DNA of 64,000 bases from contig NZ_VFQE01000001.1 in assembly GCF_006717095.1 (NCBI RefSeq), positions 2,542,001 to 2,606,000 of the forward strand, read 5' to 3'. The translations under genes were made by a program, and so were the position numbers. Every line of letters begins with the position of its first letter. Positions within the stretch are counted from its first letter, which is position 1. The stretch comes from Blastococcus colisei. GTDB lineage: Bacteria; Actinomycetota; Actinomycetes; Mycobacteriales; Geodermatophilaceae. Positions 44,636 to 53,186 of the stretch are shown here, one piece after another. Under the pieces are notes generated by a model. That model saw only the letters and a list, made by a program, of their open reading frames with translations. It ran no database searches and was not told the origin of the DNA.

Positions 44636-45624
44636 CAGGCCGTCTCCCTGTCGAGCATCTGGCGCACGGTGGCGACCAGCTGGTTGGCGTCGTTGTAGTA
44701 GTCCGCCTCGAGGCCGGGCGGGAAAGGGGCCGGCGCGAACGGCGGGCTCAGGAGTGCCGCCCCGGCCCGCAACGAGCCGAACCCCTCGGTCGCGGCGACC
44801 CGGATGACCTCCGAGCCGACGCTGCAGGGCCCGTGCGCGTCCTGGATGACCGCCAGGTGCCCCGTCTTGGCCAGCGAGGCGAGCAGCCGCGGCTTGTCCA
44901 GAGGACTGAGCGTCCGCAGGTCCAGGACCTCGGCGTCGATGCCGTCGGCCTCCAGTAGCTCCGCGGCAGCCATGGCCCTCGCCACGGTTCCGCCCCAGCA
45001 CACCAGGGTGACGTCGCTGCCTTCACGACGGACCAGTGCTTCGCCGATCGGCACCAGATGGTCCGGGTCGTCCGGCACCTCGCCCCGGACACCCCACTGG
45101 CTCATGCTCTCGATCACCACGACGGGGTCGTCGTCACGGATCGCCGACTTCAGCAGGCCACGGGCATCCGCCGGCGTGGCCCCCCAGACGACCTTCAACC
45201 CCGGGACCGACACCAGCCAGCTCTCGAGGCTCTGCGAGTGCTGCGGCCCGTTGCCCCGCTGTGCCCCGCACAGCGTCCGGAGAGTCATCGGGACGCTGTA
45301 GCTGCCCGAGGACATGTACGACATCTTCGCGGCCTGGTTGACCAGGGCATCCATGGCGAGCGTGATGAAGTCGAAGTACATGATCTCGGCAACCGGACGC
45401 AGGCCGGACATCGCCGACCCCACCGCCATGCCGCCGATGATCGCCTCGCTGATGGGCGTGTCCCGGACGCGCCATTCGCCGAACTTGTCCTGCAGTCCCC
45501 GTGTCGCCCCGTAGGGCCCCCCGGCAGCGCCGACGTCCTCGCCGAAGATGTGCACGAGCTCGTCGCGTTCCAGCTCCTCGCGCAGCGCGTTGTTCACTGC
45601 CTGCCAGTACTTCAGCTCGCTCAT
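44635..45624 (-). CDS. 2-oxoacid dehydrogenase-type E1 beta subunit
   Basis: A 329-aa E1-beta of the acetoin/pyruvate/branched-chain type. Landmarks are NNALREELERDELVHIFGEDVGAAGGPYGATRGL, RVRDTPISEAIIGGMAVGSAMSGLRPVAEIMYFDFI, RTLCGAQRGNGPQHSQSLESWLVSVPGLKVVWGATPADARGLL and DAEVLDLRTLSPLD. The Glu in SEAIIGG activates the thiamine ring. The substrate is likely a 2-oxo acid or alpha-diketone-type intermediate. ATG 45624 overlaps the E1-alpha stop by 4 bases. Confidence 0.93.
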   Translation of the reverse strand: MSELKYWQAVNNALREELERDELVHIFGEDVGAAGGPYGATRGLQDKFGEWRVRDTPISEAIIGGMAVGSAMSGLRPVAEIMYFDFITLAMDALVNQAAKMSYMSSGSYSVPMTLRTLCGAQRGNGPQHSQSLESWLVSVPGLKVVWGATPADARGLLKSAIRDDDPVVVIESMSQWGVRGEVPDDPDHLVPIGEALVRREGSDVTLVCWGGTVARAMAAAELLEADGIDAEVLDLRTLSPLDKPRLLASLAKTGHLAVIQDAHGPCSVGSEVIRVAATEGFGSLRAGAALLSPPFAPAPFPPGLEADYYNDANQLVATVRQMLDRETA

Positions 45625-46652
45625 CGCGCTCGCTCCGTCGCGACGTCGGCTGCCTCGAAACCGGTCGGGTCGCGGTAGACGTCGGCGAGGATCGCCGACG
45701 TCTCGGGGTGCGCGTCGGCCTCGGCCCAGCGCACCGCGGCGTCGACGAGTTCCCGCGCCTCCGCTGTCGCCGCCTCCAGATCGGCGGCCAGCGCGCTGTC
45801 GTCGGACACCTCGGCCATCAGCCGCACCAGGGGGTCCTTCTCCCGCCACGCGGCCACCTCGGACTTCTCCCGGTACCGCTGCGGGTCCCCCTCGAAATGT
45901 CCGTGCCAGCGATAGGTCCTGCACTCGATCAGGGTGGGACCCTCACCGGCGCGGGCCCGGGCGACGGCCTCCTCGGCCGTGGCACGGACGGCCAGGACGT
46001 CGTTGCCGTCCACCTGCACCCCGGCCATCCGGTACGGCGCCGCGAAGTCGACGACGTCCTGCGCCGACAGATGGACCGACACCGGGCTGAGCTCCGCGTA
46101 ACCGTTGTTCTCGCAGACGAAGATCACCGGCAGCTTCCACAGCGCCGCGATGTTCATCGATTCGTGGAAGGCGCCCTCGGCCACTGCGCCCTCCCCGAAG
46201 AAGGCGACCGCGACCTGGGTCGTGCCCCGGGCCCGAGCGGAGAAGGCCCCCCCGACAGCGATGGGGATGCCTGCTCCCACGATCGCGTTGGCCCCGAGGA
46301 TGCCGAGCTTGGGATCAGCGATGTGCATGGAACCGGAGCGGCCGCCGCAGTACCCGCCGCTGCGGCCGAAGAGCTCGGCCATCATCGGCTCCATGCCGCC
46401 GCCCTTGGCGATGCAGTGCCCGTGCCCCCGGTGCGTGGAGGTGATGAAGTCGTCGGGCTCCAAGGCGTCACAGATGCCGGCGGCCACGCCCTCCTGGCCG
46501 ATCGACAGGTGAACCGATCCAGGGAGCTTTCCCGAGGCCATCAGTCGCGACGCCGTGGTCTCGAACTGCCGGATCAGTGCCATGGTGCGGTAGAGCCGCC
46601 GGACGGTCTCGCCGTCGTGGCGTACGGCAGATGCGGTCGCAGGTGTGCTCAC
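45621..46652 (-). CDS. Thiamine-dependent E1 alpha subunit
   Basis: A 343-aa E1-alpha. LYRTMALIRQFETTASRLMASGKLPGSVHLSIGQEGVAAGICDAL begins the fold, TSTHRGHGHCIAKGGGMEPMMAELFG is the phosphorylation-loop/TPP-contact region, and HIADPKLGILGANAIVGAGIPIAVGGAF follows. The TPP/Mg motif appears as FFGEGAVAEGAFHESMN...FVCENNGYAE: the usual GDG is GEG but the terminal Asn is kept. GTG 46652 overlaps the MaoC gene stop by 4 bases. It pairs with the E1-beta gene downstream; no E3 (dihydrolipoamide dehydrogenase) is in the window, so a housekeeping one must serve. Confidence 0.93.
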   Translation of the reverse strand: MSTPATASAVRHDGETVRRLYRTMALIRQFETTASRLMASGKLPGSVHLSIGQEGVAAGICDALEPDDFITSTHRGHGHCIAKGGGMEPMMAELFGRSGGYCGGRSGSMHIADPKLGILGANAIVGAGIPIAVGGAFSARARGTTQVAVAFFGEGAVAEGAFHESMNIAALWKLPVIFVCENNGYAELSPVSVHLSAQDVVDFAAPYRMAGVQVDGNDVLAVRATAEEAVARARAGEGPTLIECRTYRWHGHFEGDPQRYREKSEVAAWREKDPLVRLMAEVSDDSALAADLEAATAEARELVDAAVRWAEADAHPETSAILADVYRDPTGFEAADVATERAR

Positions 46653-47101
46653 GCGGACTCTCCCTGCGTCAGGGGAAACCCGATGACGGCCCATCCGGGC
46701 GCGCAGAGTTTCCCGTCCTGGTTGTGCTCGAACAGCTCGCACTCGACGACGCCGAACCCGTCCTCGGTACGCGTGGCGGTGACCCGCCCGTCGCACGTCA
46801 GCACGTCGCCCGGGACGGCGAGATGCCGGTTCTCCCACCGGAAGCGGCGCAGCCGCGCCCCGGGGCCGGCCCAGTCGAGGGCCGCCTGGATCAGGAAGGC
46901 CCCGTGCAGATGGGACTGGACGAGGACGGCCGGATAGCCCTCGCTCCGGGCATAGGCGTCGTCGTAGTGGATGAGGTGGGCGTTCCAGGTGACGGCGCTG
47001 TAGCGGAAGAGTTGGAGGCCGGTCGGCCGCTTCACCAGCGCGGGGATGGCCTGGCCGACGGTGATGTCGGCGAATCGGGGGGGCGTGGTCTGGGTCGCCA
47101 T
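46649..47101 (-). CDS. MaoC-like dehydratase / hotdog protein (catalytic half)
   Basis: A 150-aa hotdog-fold protein. RFADITVGQAIPALVKRPTGLQLFRYSAVTWNAHLIHYDDAYARSEGYPAVLVQSHLHGAF resembles MaoC-type (R)-specific enoyl-CoA hydratases. In this family the catalytic residues are Asp and His separated by a short stretch (D-x4-H); here they appear as TWNAHLIHYDD, with Asn in the Asp position. ATG 47101 has GAGGAG upstream. It probably forms a heterodimer with the MaoC-like protein encoded just before it, like HadAB-type pairs. It would hydrate an enoyl-CoA of the island pathway. Confidence 0.85.
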   Translation of the reverse strand: MATQTTPPRFADITVGQAIPALVKRPTGLQLFRYSAVTWNAHLIHYDDAYARSEGYPAVLVQSHLHGAFLIQAALDWAGPGARLRRFRWENRHLAVPGDVLTCDGRVTATRTEDGFGVVECELFEHNQDGKLCAPGWAVIGFPLTQGESA

Positions 47102-47109
47102 GGAACTCC

Positions 47110-47616
47110 TCATCGGGCGATGAACGACTCGCGGCAGGTGAGGACCTCTCGGCCCTCACCGTCGACGTAGCGCCGGAGGACCCGCACCAGGAGCAACGTC
47201 CCGCTGCGGCCCTGCTTCAGGTCGACGCCGTCCAGGCTGATGTGGGCGACGATGTCCATGCCGTCGACCACGTCGTGATGCAGCTCGATGTCCTGGCCGG
47301 CGCCCATCAGCCGCAGCCCCTCGAGCGGCAACCCGACGGTCTCGCTCTTGCCGGTCCCGTCCGGCCGAAGGTCCTCCTCGGCCGGCCCGGGCTCCCATCC
47401 CATGACCCCGGACAGGAACAGCGGGGGTGCCACGGCCTCGGGGAAACCCTCGGCGCGCGCAGCGTCGTCGTCCACGTAGCGCGGGCTGACGTCCCCGCAG
47501 GCGTACGCGAACCGCTGGAACTCCTTCTTCGACATCCGCCCCAGCGGCAGCTGGTGCACCTGACCGACGACCGCCTTGGCGCGCTCGTACGTCTGCTCGA
47601 AGAGGTCGCCGCTCAT
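47110..47616 (-). CDS. MaoC-like (FAS1-type) dehydratase N-terminal protein
   Basis: A 168-aa hotdog protein of the FAS1-type MaoC N-terminal group: GRMSKKEFQRFAYACGDVSPRYVDDDAARAEGFPEAVAPPLFL, and GQDIELHHDVVDGMDIVAHISLDGVDLKQGRSG. It lacks the catalytic D-x4-H motif and is normally the structural partner of a catalytic MaoC chain, which is the next gene. ATG 47616 overlaps the acyl-CoA synthetase stop by 4 bases. Confidence 0.85.
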   Translation of the reverse strand: MSGDLFEQTYERAKAVVGQVHQLPLGRMSKKEFQRFAYACGDVSPRYVDDDAARAEGFPEAVAPPLFLSGVMGWEPGPAEEDLRPDGTGKSETVGLPLEGLRLMGAGQDIELHHDVVDGMDIVAHISLDGVDLKQGRSGTLLLVRVLRRYVDGEGREVLTCRESFIAR

Positions 47617-49202
47617 GATCCGGCCCCGCTCTCCGCGCTCCACTGACGCAGGACCTTCTTCTCGATCTTGCCGATCGAGGTCTTCGGCAGACCGTCGATG
47701 ATCTCCACGACGGTCGGCACCTTGAAGCCGGCCAGGTGCTCACGGCAGTGCCGGAGCACCTCGTCCACCGTCAGATCGACACCCTCGCGTGCGACGACGA
47801 ACGCCTTCACGGCCTCGTCGCGAATGGGATCCGGCACCCCGATGACCGCGGCCTCGGCGACGCCCTCGTGGGTCAGCAGCGCCACCTCCACCTCGCTGGC
47901 CGAGATGTTCTCCCCGGACCGCTTGATGACGTCCTTCTTGCGATCGAAGAAGTAGACGTAGCCGCGCTCGTCGAAGTAGCCGTTGTCGCCGGTGTAGAGC
48001 CACCCGTCGCGGAGGGCGGCAGCGGTGGCGTCCGGGTCCTTGAAGTACCCCTTCATCAGGGTGCGGCCGGGGATGCCCCAGACGATGATCTCGCCGGGGC
48101 TGCCGAGCGGGACGTCCTCGCCCCGCTCGTCGACGATCCGCACGATGCGGTCGTAGGCAGGGAGGCCGATGGAGGGCCACCGCTTCTCACCGAACACCGG
48201 GGCGACGGTGACGATCGTCATCGCCTCGGACAGTCCGTAGCCGTTGACGAGCTCGACACCGTACCGGCGCTCGAACTCTTCCTTCTCCGAGTCGAGCACG
48301 TTGATGGCGTAGAAGTTCCGGCGCAGGTGGTGCTGCCGGTCCTCGTCACGAGGCGGCTGCGCCAGCAGCGTGCGCACCTGCATCGCCACCAGGCTCACCG
48401 ACGTCGCACGGTGGCGGATCAGCTGCGACCAGAAGATCGAGGCGCGGTACTCCTCGAGCAGGATGCAGGTGCCACCGACCGTGAGCGACGCCATGATCGT
48501 CATCGACTGGGCGTTGACGTGGAAGGCCGGGAGCGCGGTCAGGAACCGGTCCTGGTCGTCCGCCGCCGCTGAACGCGATGCGCGCTCACCGGAGCGGAGA
48601 CAGTTCGCATGCGTGAGCATGACGGCCTTCGGCCGGGACGTGGTCCCCGACGTGAAGATCATCTGGGCGACGTCCTCGCTGTCCACCTCCACCACCGGCG
48701 GTTCGGCGTCGGCAGCCAGGAAGTCGGTGAACAGCACCGCTTCGCCCATGGCGGTGGTGGTACGAGCCAGGACGCGATGCTTCACCGTCGGCGCCCCCTG
48801 GACCGCCCGGTCGATGACCTCCCAGTGGTCTGCGGAGACGACGACGGCCACGGCCTCCGAGTGACCGAGCACGTGCTCCATCTCGGTCGCGGTGTTCGCC
48901 GCGTTGGCAGGCACGGCGACCGCACCGATCCAGGTCAGCCCGAACCAGCTGAAGAGGAACTCCGGGCAGTTCGGCAGATGGATGACGACCGCGTCGCCCT
49001 TGCCGATGCCCAGGCCGGCGAAGCCGGCCGCAGCCCGCTGCACGTTGCGCAGGAACTCGCTGTAGGTGAACTCCTGAACATCGCCGTTCCTGCCCTCGAA
49101 CACGAGGTACGGCTTGTCGGGCTGCCTGTCCACACGCTCGGTGAGCAGGTTCCGCAGATTTCGCCGACCGACGACGTCGACGCTGAGAGCAGTCATGTCC
49201 AT
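47613..49202 (-). CDS. AMP-dependent acyl-CoA synthetase
   Basis: A 529-aa ANL-superfamily ligase that activates a carboxylic acid to its CoA thioester via an acyl adenylate. The P-loop motif is MIFTSGTTSRPKAVMLTHAN. LPAFHVNAQSMTIM is the A4-like region, and A5 is ELVNGYGLSEAMTIVTVAP. The hinge/A7-A8 is GWLYTGDNGYFDERGYVYFFDRKKDVIKRSGENISASEVE, and the catalytic A10 lysine is PKTSIGKIEKKVLR. It is the probable entry step of the pathway. ATG 49202 has GAGGAGG upstream. Confidence 0.93.
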   Translation of the reverse strand: MDMTALSVDVVGRRNLRNLLTERVDRQPDKPYLVFEGRNGDVQEFTYSEFLRNVQRAAAGFAGLGIGKGDAVVIHLPNCPEFLFSWFGLTWIGAVAVPANAANTATEMEHVLGHSEAVAVVVSADHWEVIDRAVQGAPTVKHRVLARTTTAMGEAVLFTDFLAADAEPPVVEVDSEDVAQMIFTSGTTSRPKAVMLTHANCLRSGERASRSAAADDQDRFLTALPAFHVNAQSMTIMASLTVGGTCILLEEYRASIFWSQLIRHRATSVSLVAMQVRTLLAQPPRDEDRQHHLRRNFYAINVLDSEKEEFERRYGVELVNGYGLSEAMTIVTVAPVFGEKRWPSIGLPAYDRIVRIVDERGEDVPLGSPGEIIVWGIPGRTLMKGYFKDPDATAAALRDGWLYTGDNGYFDERGYVYFFDRKKDVIKRSGENISASEVEVALLTHEGVAEAAVIGVPDPIRDEAVKAFVVAREGVDLTVDEVLRHCREHLAGFKVPTVVEIIDGLPKTSIGKIEKKVLRQWSAESGAGS

Positions 49203-49213
49203 GCGTCTCCTCC

Positions 49214-50359
49214 TCAGTCGCGCGAGGACAGACCGAGCATGTTGCGCGCGATCATCCAGCGGTGGATCTCGCCGGTCCCATGGCCGATGCGCCAGACGCG
49301 GACCTGGCGGTAGAAGCTCTGGATCGGGACCTCCTTGCTGTAGCCGAGCCCGCCGAAGATCTGGAGGCAGCGGTCGGTGACCCGCTGGGCCATCTCGGTC
49401 GCGTAGAGCTTGGCCATGAAGGCCTCGTTGCGGATGTGCTGCCCCTCGTCGGCCATCCAGGCAGCCCGGTACACGAGCATTCGGGCCGCATCGAGCTCGA
49501 CGGCCGAGTCGGCCAGCATCCACTGGATGGCCTGGCGGGTGGCGATCGGCTTGCCCCACGTCACGCGCTGCTTGGCCCACTCCACGGCCAGGTCGATCGA
49601 CCGCTGTGCGATGCCCAGCTGGTACGCGGCGATCTTGAGACGGCCGTGGGTGAGCTGCTCGGACGCGAGCTCCCAGGCCCCGTTCACCTCGCCCAGCCGG
49701 TTGGCGTCCGGGACGACGCAGTCCTCGAAGGTCAGTTCGTAGGGCTCCCACGCGTCGCCCATCGTGGGGATCGGGCGGGACAGCTCGAAGCCCGGTGTGC
49801 CGATGTCGACCAGGAAGCAGGTGATGCCGCGGCCGCCGAGGGCCGGGTCGGTGGTGGCGAACAGGATGCAGAAGTCAGCACGGTCGGCCTCGGAGATGAA
49901 GGTCTTGCGGCCGTTGATGATCCAGTTGTCGCCGTCCCGCTTCGCCTGCGTGGTGATGCGGGCGAAGTCGGAGCCACCTCCCGGCTCCGTGAAGGCGTAG
50001 CAGCTGCGCTTGCCGTCATCGATGACGCCACGCAGGTACCGCTTCTTCTGATCCTCGTTGCCCTCGTAGAGGGCGGGCTCGGGGCTCCCGCCGAAGTCGA
50101 ACATGGCCGGGTGCTTGTAGAGCTCCTCCGCCACGAGGCACGTCGCCAGGGTCCCCATGCCCTGGCCGCCGTACTCCTCGGGCACGTCCAGCGCCCAGAA
50201 CCCCAGCTGGCGGGCGCGCTGCTCGAGCTCCGTGCGCTGTTCGTTGGTGAAGTTGCCCTTGAGCAGGAATTCCTGCTCCAACGGCATGAGTTCGCGCTCG
50301 CGGAACTGCCGGACCGAGTCGACGAACTGCTTGAGCTCGTCGGGGATGCTGAAGTCCAT
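49214..50359 (-). CDS. Acyl-CoA dehydrogenase family protein
   Basis: A 381-aa FAD-dependent acyl-CoA dehydrogenase. CYAFTEPGGGSDFARITTQAKRDGDNWIINGRKTFISEADRADF is the FAD/acyl motif. LTHGRLKIAAYQLGIAQRSIDLAVEWAKQR and QIFGGLGYSKEVPIQSFYRQVRVWRIGHGTGEIHRWMIAR complete the C-terminal helical domain. Where medium-chain enzymes have YEGT with the catalytic base Glu, this protein has GHGT, so the base must lie elsewhere or differ, as in some branched, cyclic or aryl acyl-CoA dehydrogenases. 42 bases separate its stop from the upstream SDR start side. It introduces the double bond that the MaoC or crotonase proteins would hydrate. Confidence 0.92.
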   Translation of the reverse strand: MDFSIPDELKQFVDSVRQFRERELMPLEQEFLLKGNFTNEQRTELEQRARQLGFWALDVPEEYGGQGMGTLATCLVAEELYKHPAMFDFGGSPEPALYEGNEDQKKRYLRGVIDDGKRSCYAFTEPGGGSDFARITTQAKRDGDNWIINGRKTFISEADRADFCILFATTDPALGGRGITCFLVDIGTPGFELSRPIPTMGDAWEPYELTFEDCVVPDANRLGEVNGAWELASEQLTHGRLKIAAYQLGIAQRSIDLAVEWAKQRVTWGKPIATRQAIQWMLADSAVELDAARMLVYRAAWMADEGQHIRNEAFMAKLYATEMAQRVTDRCLQIFGGLGYSKEVPIQSFYRQVRVWRIGHGTGEIHRWMIARNMLGLSSRD

Positions 50360-50401
50360 AGGGACGCTTGCCTTTCGCTGCGATGAGGAGGGATCGAGCC
50401 T

Positions 50402-51181
50402 TCAGATGCGGTAGGCCCAGGTGTTGCTGAAGCCGCCGTCGACCACGACCGTCGTCCCGGTCACGTAGCGAGCGGCAGGGGATGCCAGGAAGACAGCCGG
50501 CCCCGCCAGGTCGTCGGGCTGACCCCAACGTGCCTGTGCGATCCGGCCTCTGACGGCCTCGTAGAAGGCCTTGTCCTTGCGACCGTTGGCGTTCATCTCG
50601 GTCTCGATGAACCCCGGCGCCAGGGCATTCACCGTGATGCCGTGCGGCGCCCAATCTGCGGCTAGGCACTGCGTCAGGGAGCGGATCGCGGCCTTGCTGG
50701 GTGAGTACGGGATCGAGCGCGAGATCCCCTGCTCGGACAGCACCGAGGTCACGTTGATGATCCGCCCGTAACCGCGGCTGATCATGTGCGTGCCGACCGC
50801 CTTGATGAGGGCGAATGTGCCTCGCACGTTCACGTCCATGACCCGGTCCCAGTCCTCGACGGACAGCTCCTGGGCCAGCCGGGCGAAGGGGCTCGTGGCC
50901 GCGTTGTTCACCAGCACATGCAGCTGCGAGAACTGCTCGCGGGCCAGCTCGGCGACGTGCACGGCCTGGTCGGTCTGGTTGATGTCGGCCACGAGCGGCA
51001 GAGCTGCCCCGCCCTGGGCCTCGATCTCGCGGGCGACGTCGTCGAGGGTCTTCTGCTCACGCCCCAGGAGGACGACGTCCGCGCCGGCGCCCGCCAGCGC
51101 CAAGGCGATCGACCGACCGATTCCGCGGCTGGCGCCCGACACCACGGCGGCCTGCCCGTCGAGGCGGAAATCTGGCCCCAT
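50402..51181 (-). CDS. SDR family oxidoreductase
   Basis: A 259-aa short-chain dehydrogenase. The cofactor loop is AAVVSGASRGIGRSIALALAGAGADVVLLGRE. The NNA motif is VLVNNAATSPFARL. The active-site Ser, Tyr and Lys are in NVTSVLSEQGISRSIPYSPSKAAIR. The ending GTTVVVDGGFSNTWAY is typical. It should oxidise a hydroxyl or reduce a ketone on an intermediate. ATG 51181 is 20 bases downstream of operator copy 2 and a well-formed sigma-70-type promoter, so it is the first gene of the long minus-strand operon. Confidence 0.92.
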   Translation of the reverse strand: MGPDFRLDGQAAVVSGASRGIGRSIALALAGAGADVVLLGREQKTLDDVAREIEAQGGAALPLVADINQTDQAVHVAELAREQFSQLHVLVNNAATSPFARLAQELSVEDWDRVMDVNVRGTFALIKAVGTHMISRGYGRIINVTSVLSEQGISRSIPYSPSKAAIRSLTQCLAADWAPHGITVNALAPGFIETEMNANGRKDKAFYEAVRGRIAQARWGQPDDLAGPAVFLASPAARYVTGTTVVVDGGFSNTWAYRI

Positions 51182-51200
51182 GTGCGCCTCCGGAGATGTT

Positions 51201-51219
51201 CGACCGACCGGTCGGTTGG
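51201..51219. promoter_or_regulatory. TetR-type operator, copy 2
   Basis: Identical to the 19-mer at 32954-32972, with the same perfect 14-base palindrome (51203-51216). It lies between the divergent SDR genes starting at 51181 and 51341, in the position to block both promoters. Confidence 0.82.
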
Positions 51220-51233
51220 CTGATACGGTGAGG

Positions 51234-51263
51234 ACTATCACAGCGGCTGCCGCGAGCTGTCAA
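51234..51263 (-). promoter_or_regulatory. Sigma-70-type promoter of the minus-strand catabolic operon
   Basis: On the minus strand TTGACA (51263-51258) is followed by 18 bases and GATAGT (51239-51234), a good housekeeping -35/-10 pair. The predicted start point is about 7 bases further on. The TetR operator copy 2 is immediately downstream, as expected for a roadblock or initiation-blocking repressor. Confidence 0.65.
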
Positions 51264-51340
51264 GAAGTCATCTCGATCTCGCCCGTGGTTCGGTCGACGA
51301 CTCGGCACGTGGCCAGAAGGCGTGTTCCAGGAGGGGTCCA

Positions 51341-52090
51341 GTGACGCCGAGACTGATGGGAAAGACGGCTCTCGTCGCCGGTGCGGGCGGCGCCTTGGGA
51401 GCGGCGATCGCGACCGCTTTCGCCGCCGAGGGCGTGCGCGGGCTGTTGCTGGCCGATCTGGCACCGGACGGCCTACGGCCGCTGCGCGACCGGCTGGCCG
51501 GCGCAGGCCACACGGTCGTCACCGCGGCCCTGGACGTCACCGACGGAGAGGCCTTCGACGAGGTAGTCGCCGACGCGGTACAGCGCTGGGGCCGGCTGGA
51601 CGTGCTGGTGAACAATGCCGGGGTCGTGCCGCCGAACGCCCGGCTGCACAACCTCTCGACAGAGGCCTGGTCCTCCTGCCTCGCGGTGAACCTGACGGGC
51701 ACCTTCCACGGCATCCGGGCGGCCGCCCGCGTCATGCGCGAACACGGGGGTGCCGTCGTGAACACCGCATCGGTGAGCGCGGTGACGGCCTGGCCCCATG
51801 CGGGGCCCTACGGCGCGGCGAAGGCCGGCGTGGTCCACCTCACGAAGGTCGCCGCACTCGAGTACGCGAAAGAGAGGATCCGGGTGAACTGTGTCTGTCC
51901 CGGCGCCTTCCCGTCGGCCATCCACGACGGACTGCCGGCCGGCGCTCTCGAGTCCATCGCGTCCCGGCATCCGCTGGGCCTGGGCCGCCCCGAGGACGTC
52001 GCAGCGGCAATCGTGCATCTGGCCAGCGAGGAGTCACGGTGGACGACGGGTCACGCACTGATCGTGGACGGCGGGTACTCACTGCCATGA
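51341..52090 (+). CDS. SDR family oxidoreductase
   Basis: A 249-aa short-chain dehydrogenase. Cofactor loop [37 protein letters not shown]; the active site is [27 protein letters not shown], with Tyr and Lys in [22 protein letters not shown] and [13 protein letters not shown] follow. GTG 51341 has AGGAGGGG upstream. It is the first gene of the plus-strand arm of the island, divergent from the SDR at 50402. Its stop overlaps lipA (ATGA), an unusual partner for an SDR. Confidence 0.92.
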   Translation: MTPRLMGKTALVAGAGGALGAAIATAFAAEGVRGLLLADLAPDGLRPLRDRLAGAGHTVVTAALDVTDGEAFDEVVADAVQRWGRLDVLVNNAGVVPPNARLHNLSTEAWSSCLAVNLTGTFHGIRAAARVMREHGGAVVNTASVSAVTAWPHAGPYGAAKAGVVHLTKVAALEYAKERIRVNCVCPGAFPSAIHDGLPAGALESIASRHPLGLGRPEDVAAAIVHLASEESRWTTGHALIVDGGYSLP

Positions 52091-53046
52091 CCGACGTCCA
52101 CCCCGAAGGTCGGAGGCTGCTGCGCGTCGAGGTCCGCAACGCGCGCGTGCCCGTCGAGAAGAAGCCACCCTGGATCAAGGTGCGGGCGGTGACCGGGCCG
52201 GAGTACGTCGATCTCAGGTCGCTGGTGCGCCGCGAGGGCCTGCACACCGTCTGCGAAGAGGCCGGCTGCCCCAACATCTACGAGTGCTGGGAAGACCGCG
52301 AGGCCACCTTCCTCATCGGGGGCGACCAGTGCACCCGACGCTGCGACTTCTGCCAGATCGACACCGGCAAGCCCGCTGACTTCGATGCCGACGAGCCGCG
52401 CCGCGTCGCCGAGAGCGTGACCACGATGGGCCTGCGGTACGCCACGGTCACCGGCGTCGCCCGCGACGACCTGCCCGACGGCGGGGCCTGGCTCTACGCC
52501 GAGACCGTGCGGCAGATCCACGCCCAGCTCCCCGGCTGCGGCGTGGAGCTGCTGATCCCGGACTTCAACGCCGACCCCGACCAGCTCGCCGAGGTGTTCT
52601 CCTCCCGTCCCGAGGTGCTCGCGCACAACGTCGAGACCGTGCCGCGCATCTTCAAGCGCATCCGGCCCGGCTTCCGCTTCGACCGCTCGCTGGCGGTGAT
52701 CACCGCGGCCCGCGAGGCCGGCCTGGTCACCAAGTCCAACCTGATCCTCGGCATGGGCGAGGAGCCGCACGAGGTCGCGCAGACCATGCAGGCCCTGCAC
52801 GACGCCGGGTGCGACCTGCTGACCATCACCCAGTACCTGCGCCCCTCGCCCCGGCACCACCCGGTGGTCCGCTGGGTGAAGCCCGACGAATTCGTCGGCT
52901 TCCAGGCCGAGGCCGAGCGCATCGGCTTCCCGGGCGTGCTCGCCGGTCCCCTCGTGCGCAGCTCGTACCGGGCCGGGCGGCTCTACCAGCAGGCCGTCGA
53001 GGCCCGCGGCCTCACCCGCCCCGAGTTGGACCCAGCAGGTCGTTGA
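52087..53046 (+). CDS. lipA: Lipoyl synthase
   Basis: A 319-aa radical-SAM enzyme that inserts two sulfurs into octanoyl-lysine to make the lipoyl cofactor. The auxiliary-cluster cysteines are in [16 protein letters not shown], and the radical-SAM cluster is [52 protein letters not shown] and [10 protein letters not shown] are all standard. ATG 52087 is coupled to the SDR. lipA usually sits beside lipB; here it lies in the island that encodes a lipoyl-dependent complex, suggesting a dedicated copy. The codon pattern does not differ from the neighbours. Confidence 0.95.
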   Translation: MTDVHPEGRRLLRVEVRNARVPVEKKPPWIKVRAVTGPEYVDLRSLVRREGLHTVCEEAGCPNIYECWEDREATFLIGGDQCTRRCDFCQIDTGKPADFDADEPRRVAESVTTMGLRYATVTGVARDDLPDGGAWLYAETVRQIHAQLPGCGVELLIPDFNADPDQLAEVFSSRPEVLAHNVETVPRIFKRIRPGFRFDRSLAVITAAREAGLVTKSNLILGMGEEPHEVAQTMQALHDAGCDLLTITQYLRPSPRHHPVVRWVKPDEFVGFQAEAERIGFPGVLAGPLVRSSYRAGRLYQQAVEARGLTRPELDPAGR

Positions 53047-53186
53047 CGGCCCGTCAGACTCCGACCGACAGCGCGCGTCGACCTGCACGTCCGGCTCCAG
53101 GTGCGACCCCAGGAGCCGTGAGGGCCCGCCGAACTCCCCTGACCGTGCTCTGGCCGAGACGCCCGTTCGAGAAGAGGTAGCGCCCC

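Noticed and set aside
53047-53186. Search for a third TetR operator between lipA and the enoyl-CoA hydratase gene
   Set aside because: Only a partial CCGACCGAC half-site is present; the palindrome is absent, so the gene is more likely read from the upstream promoter or its own.
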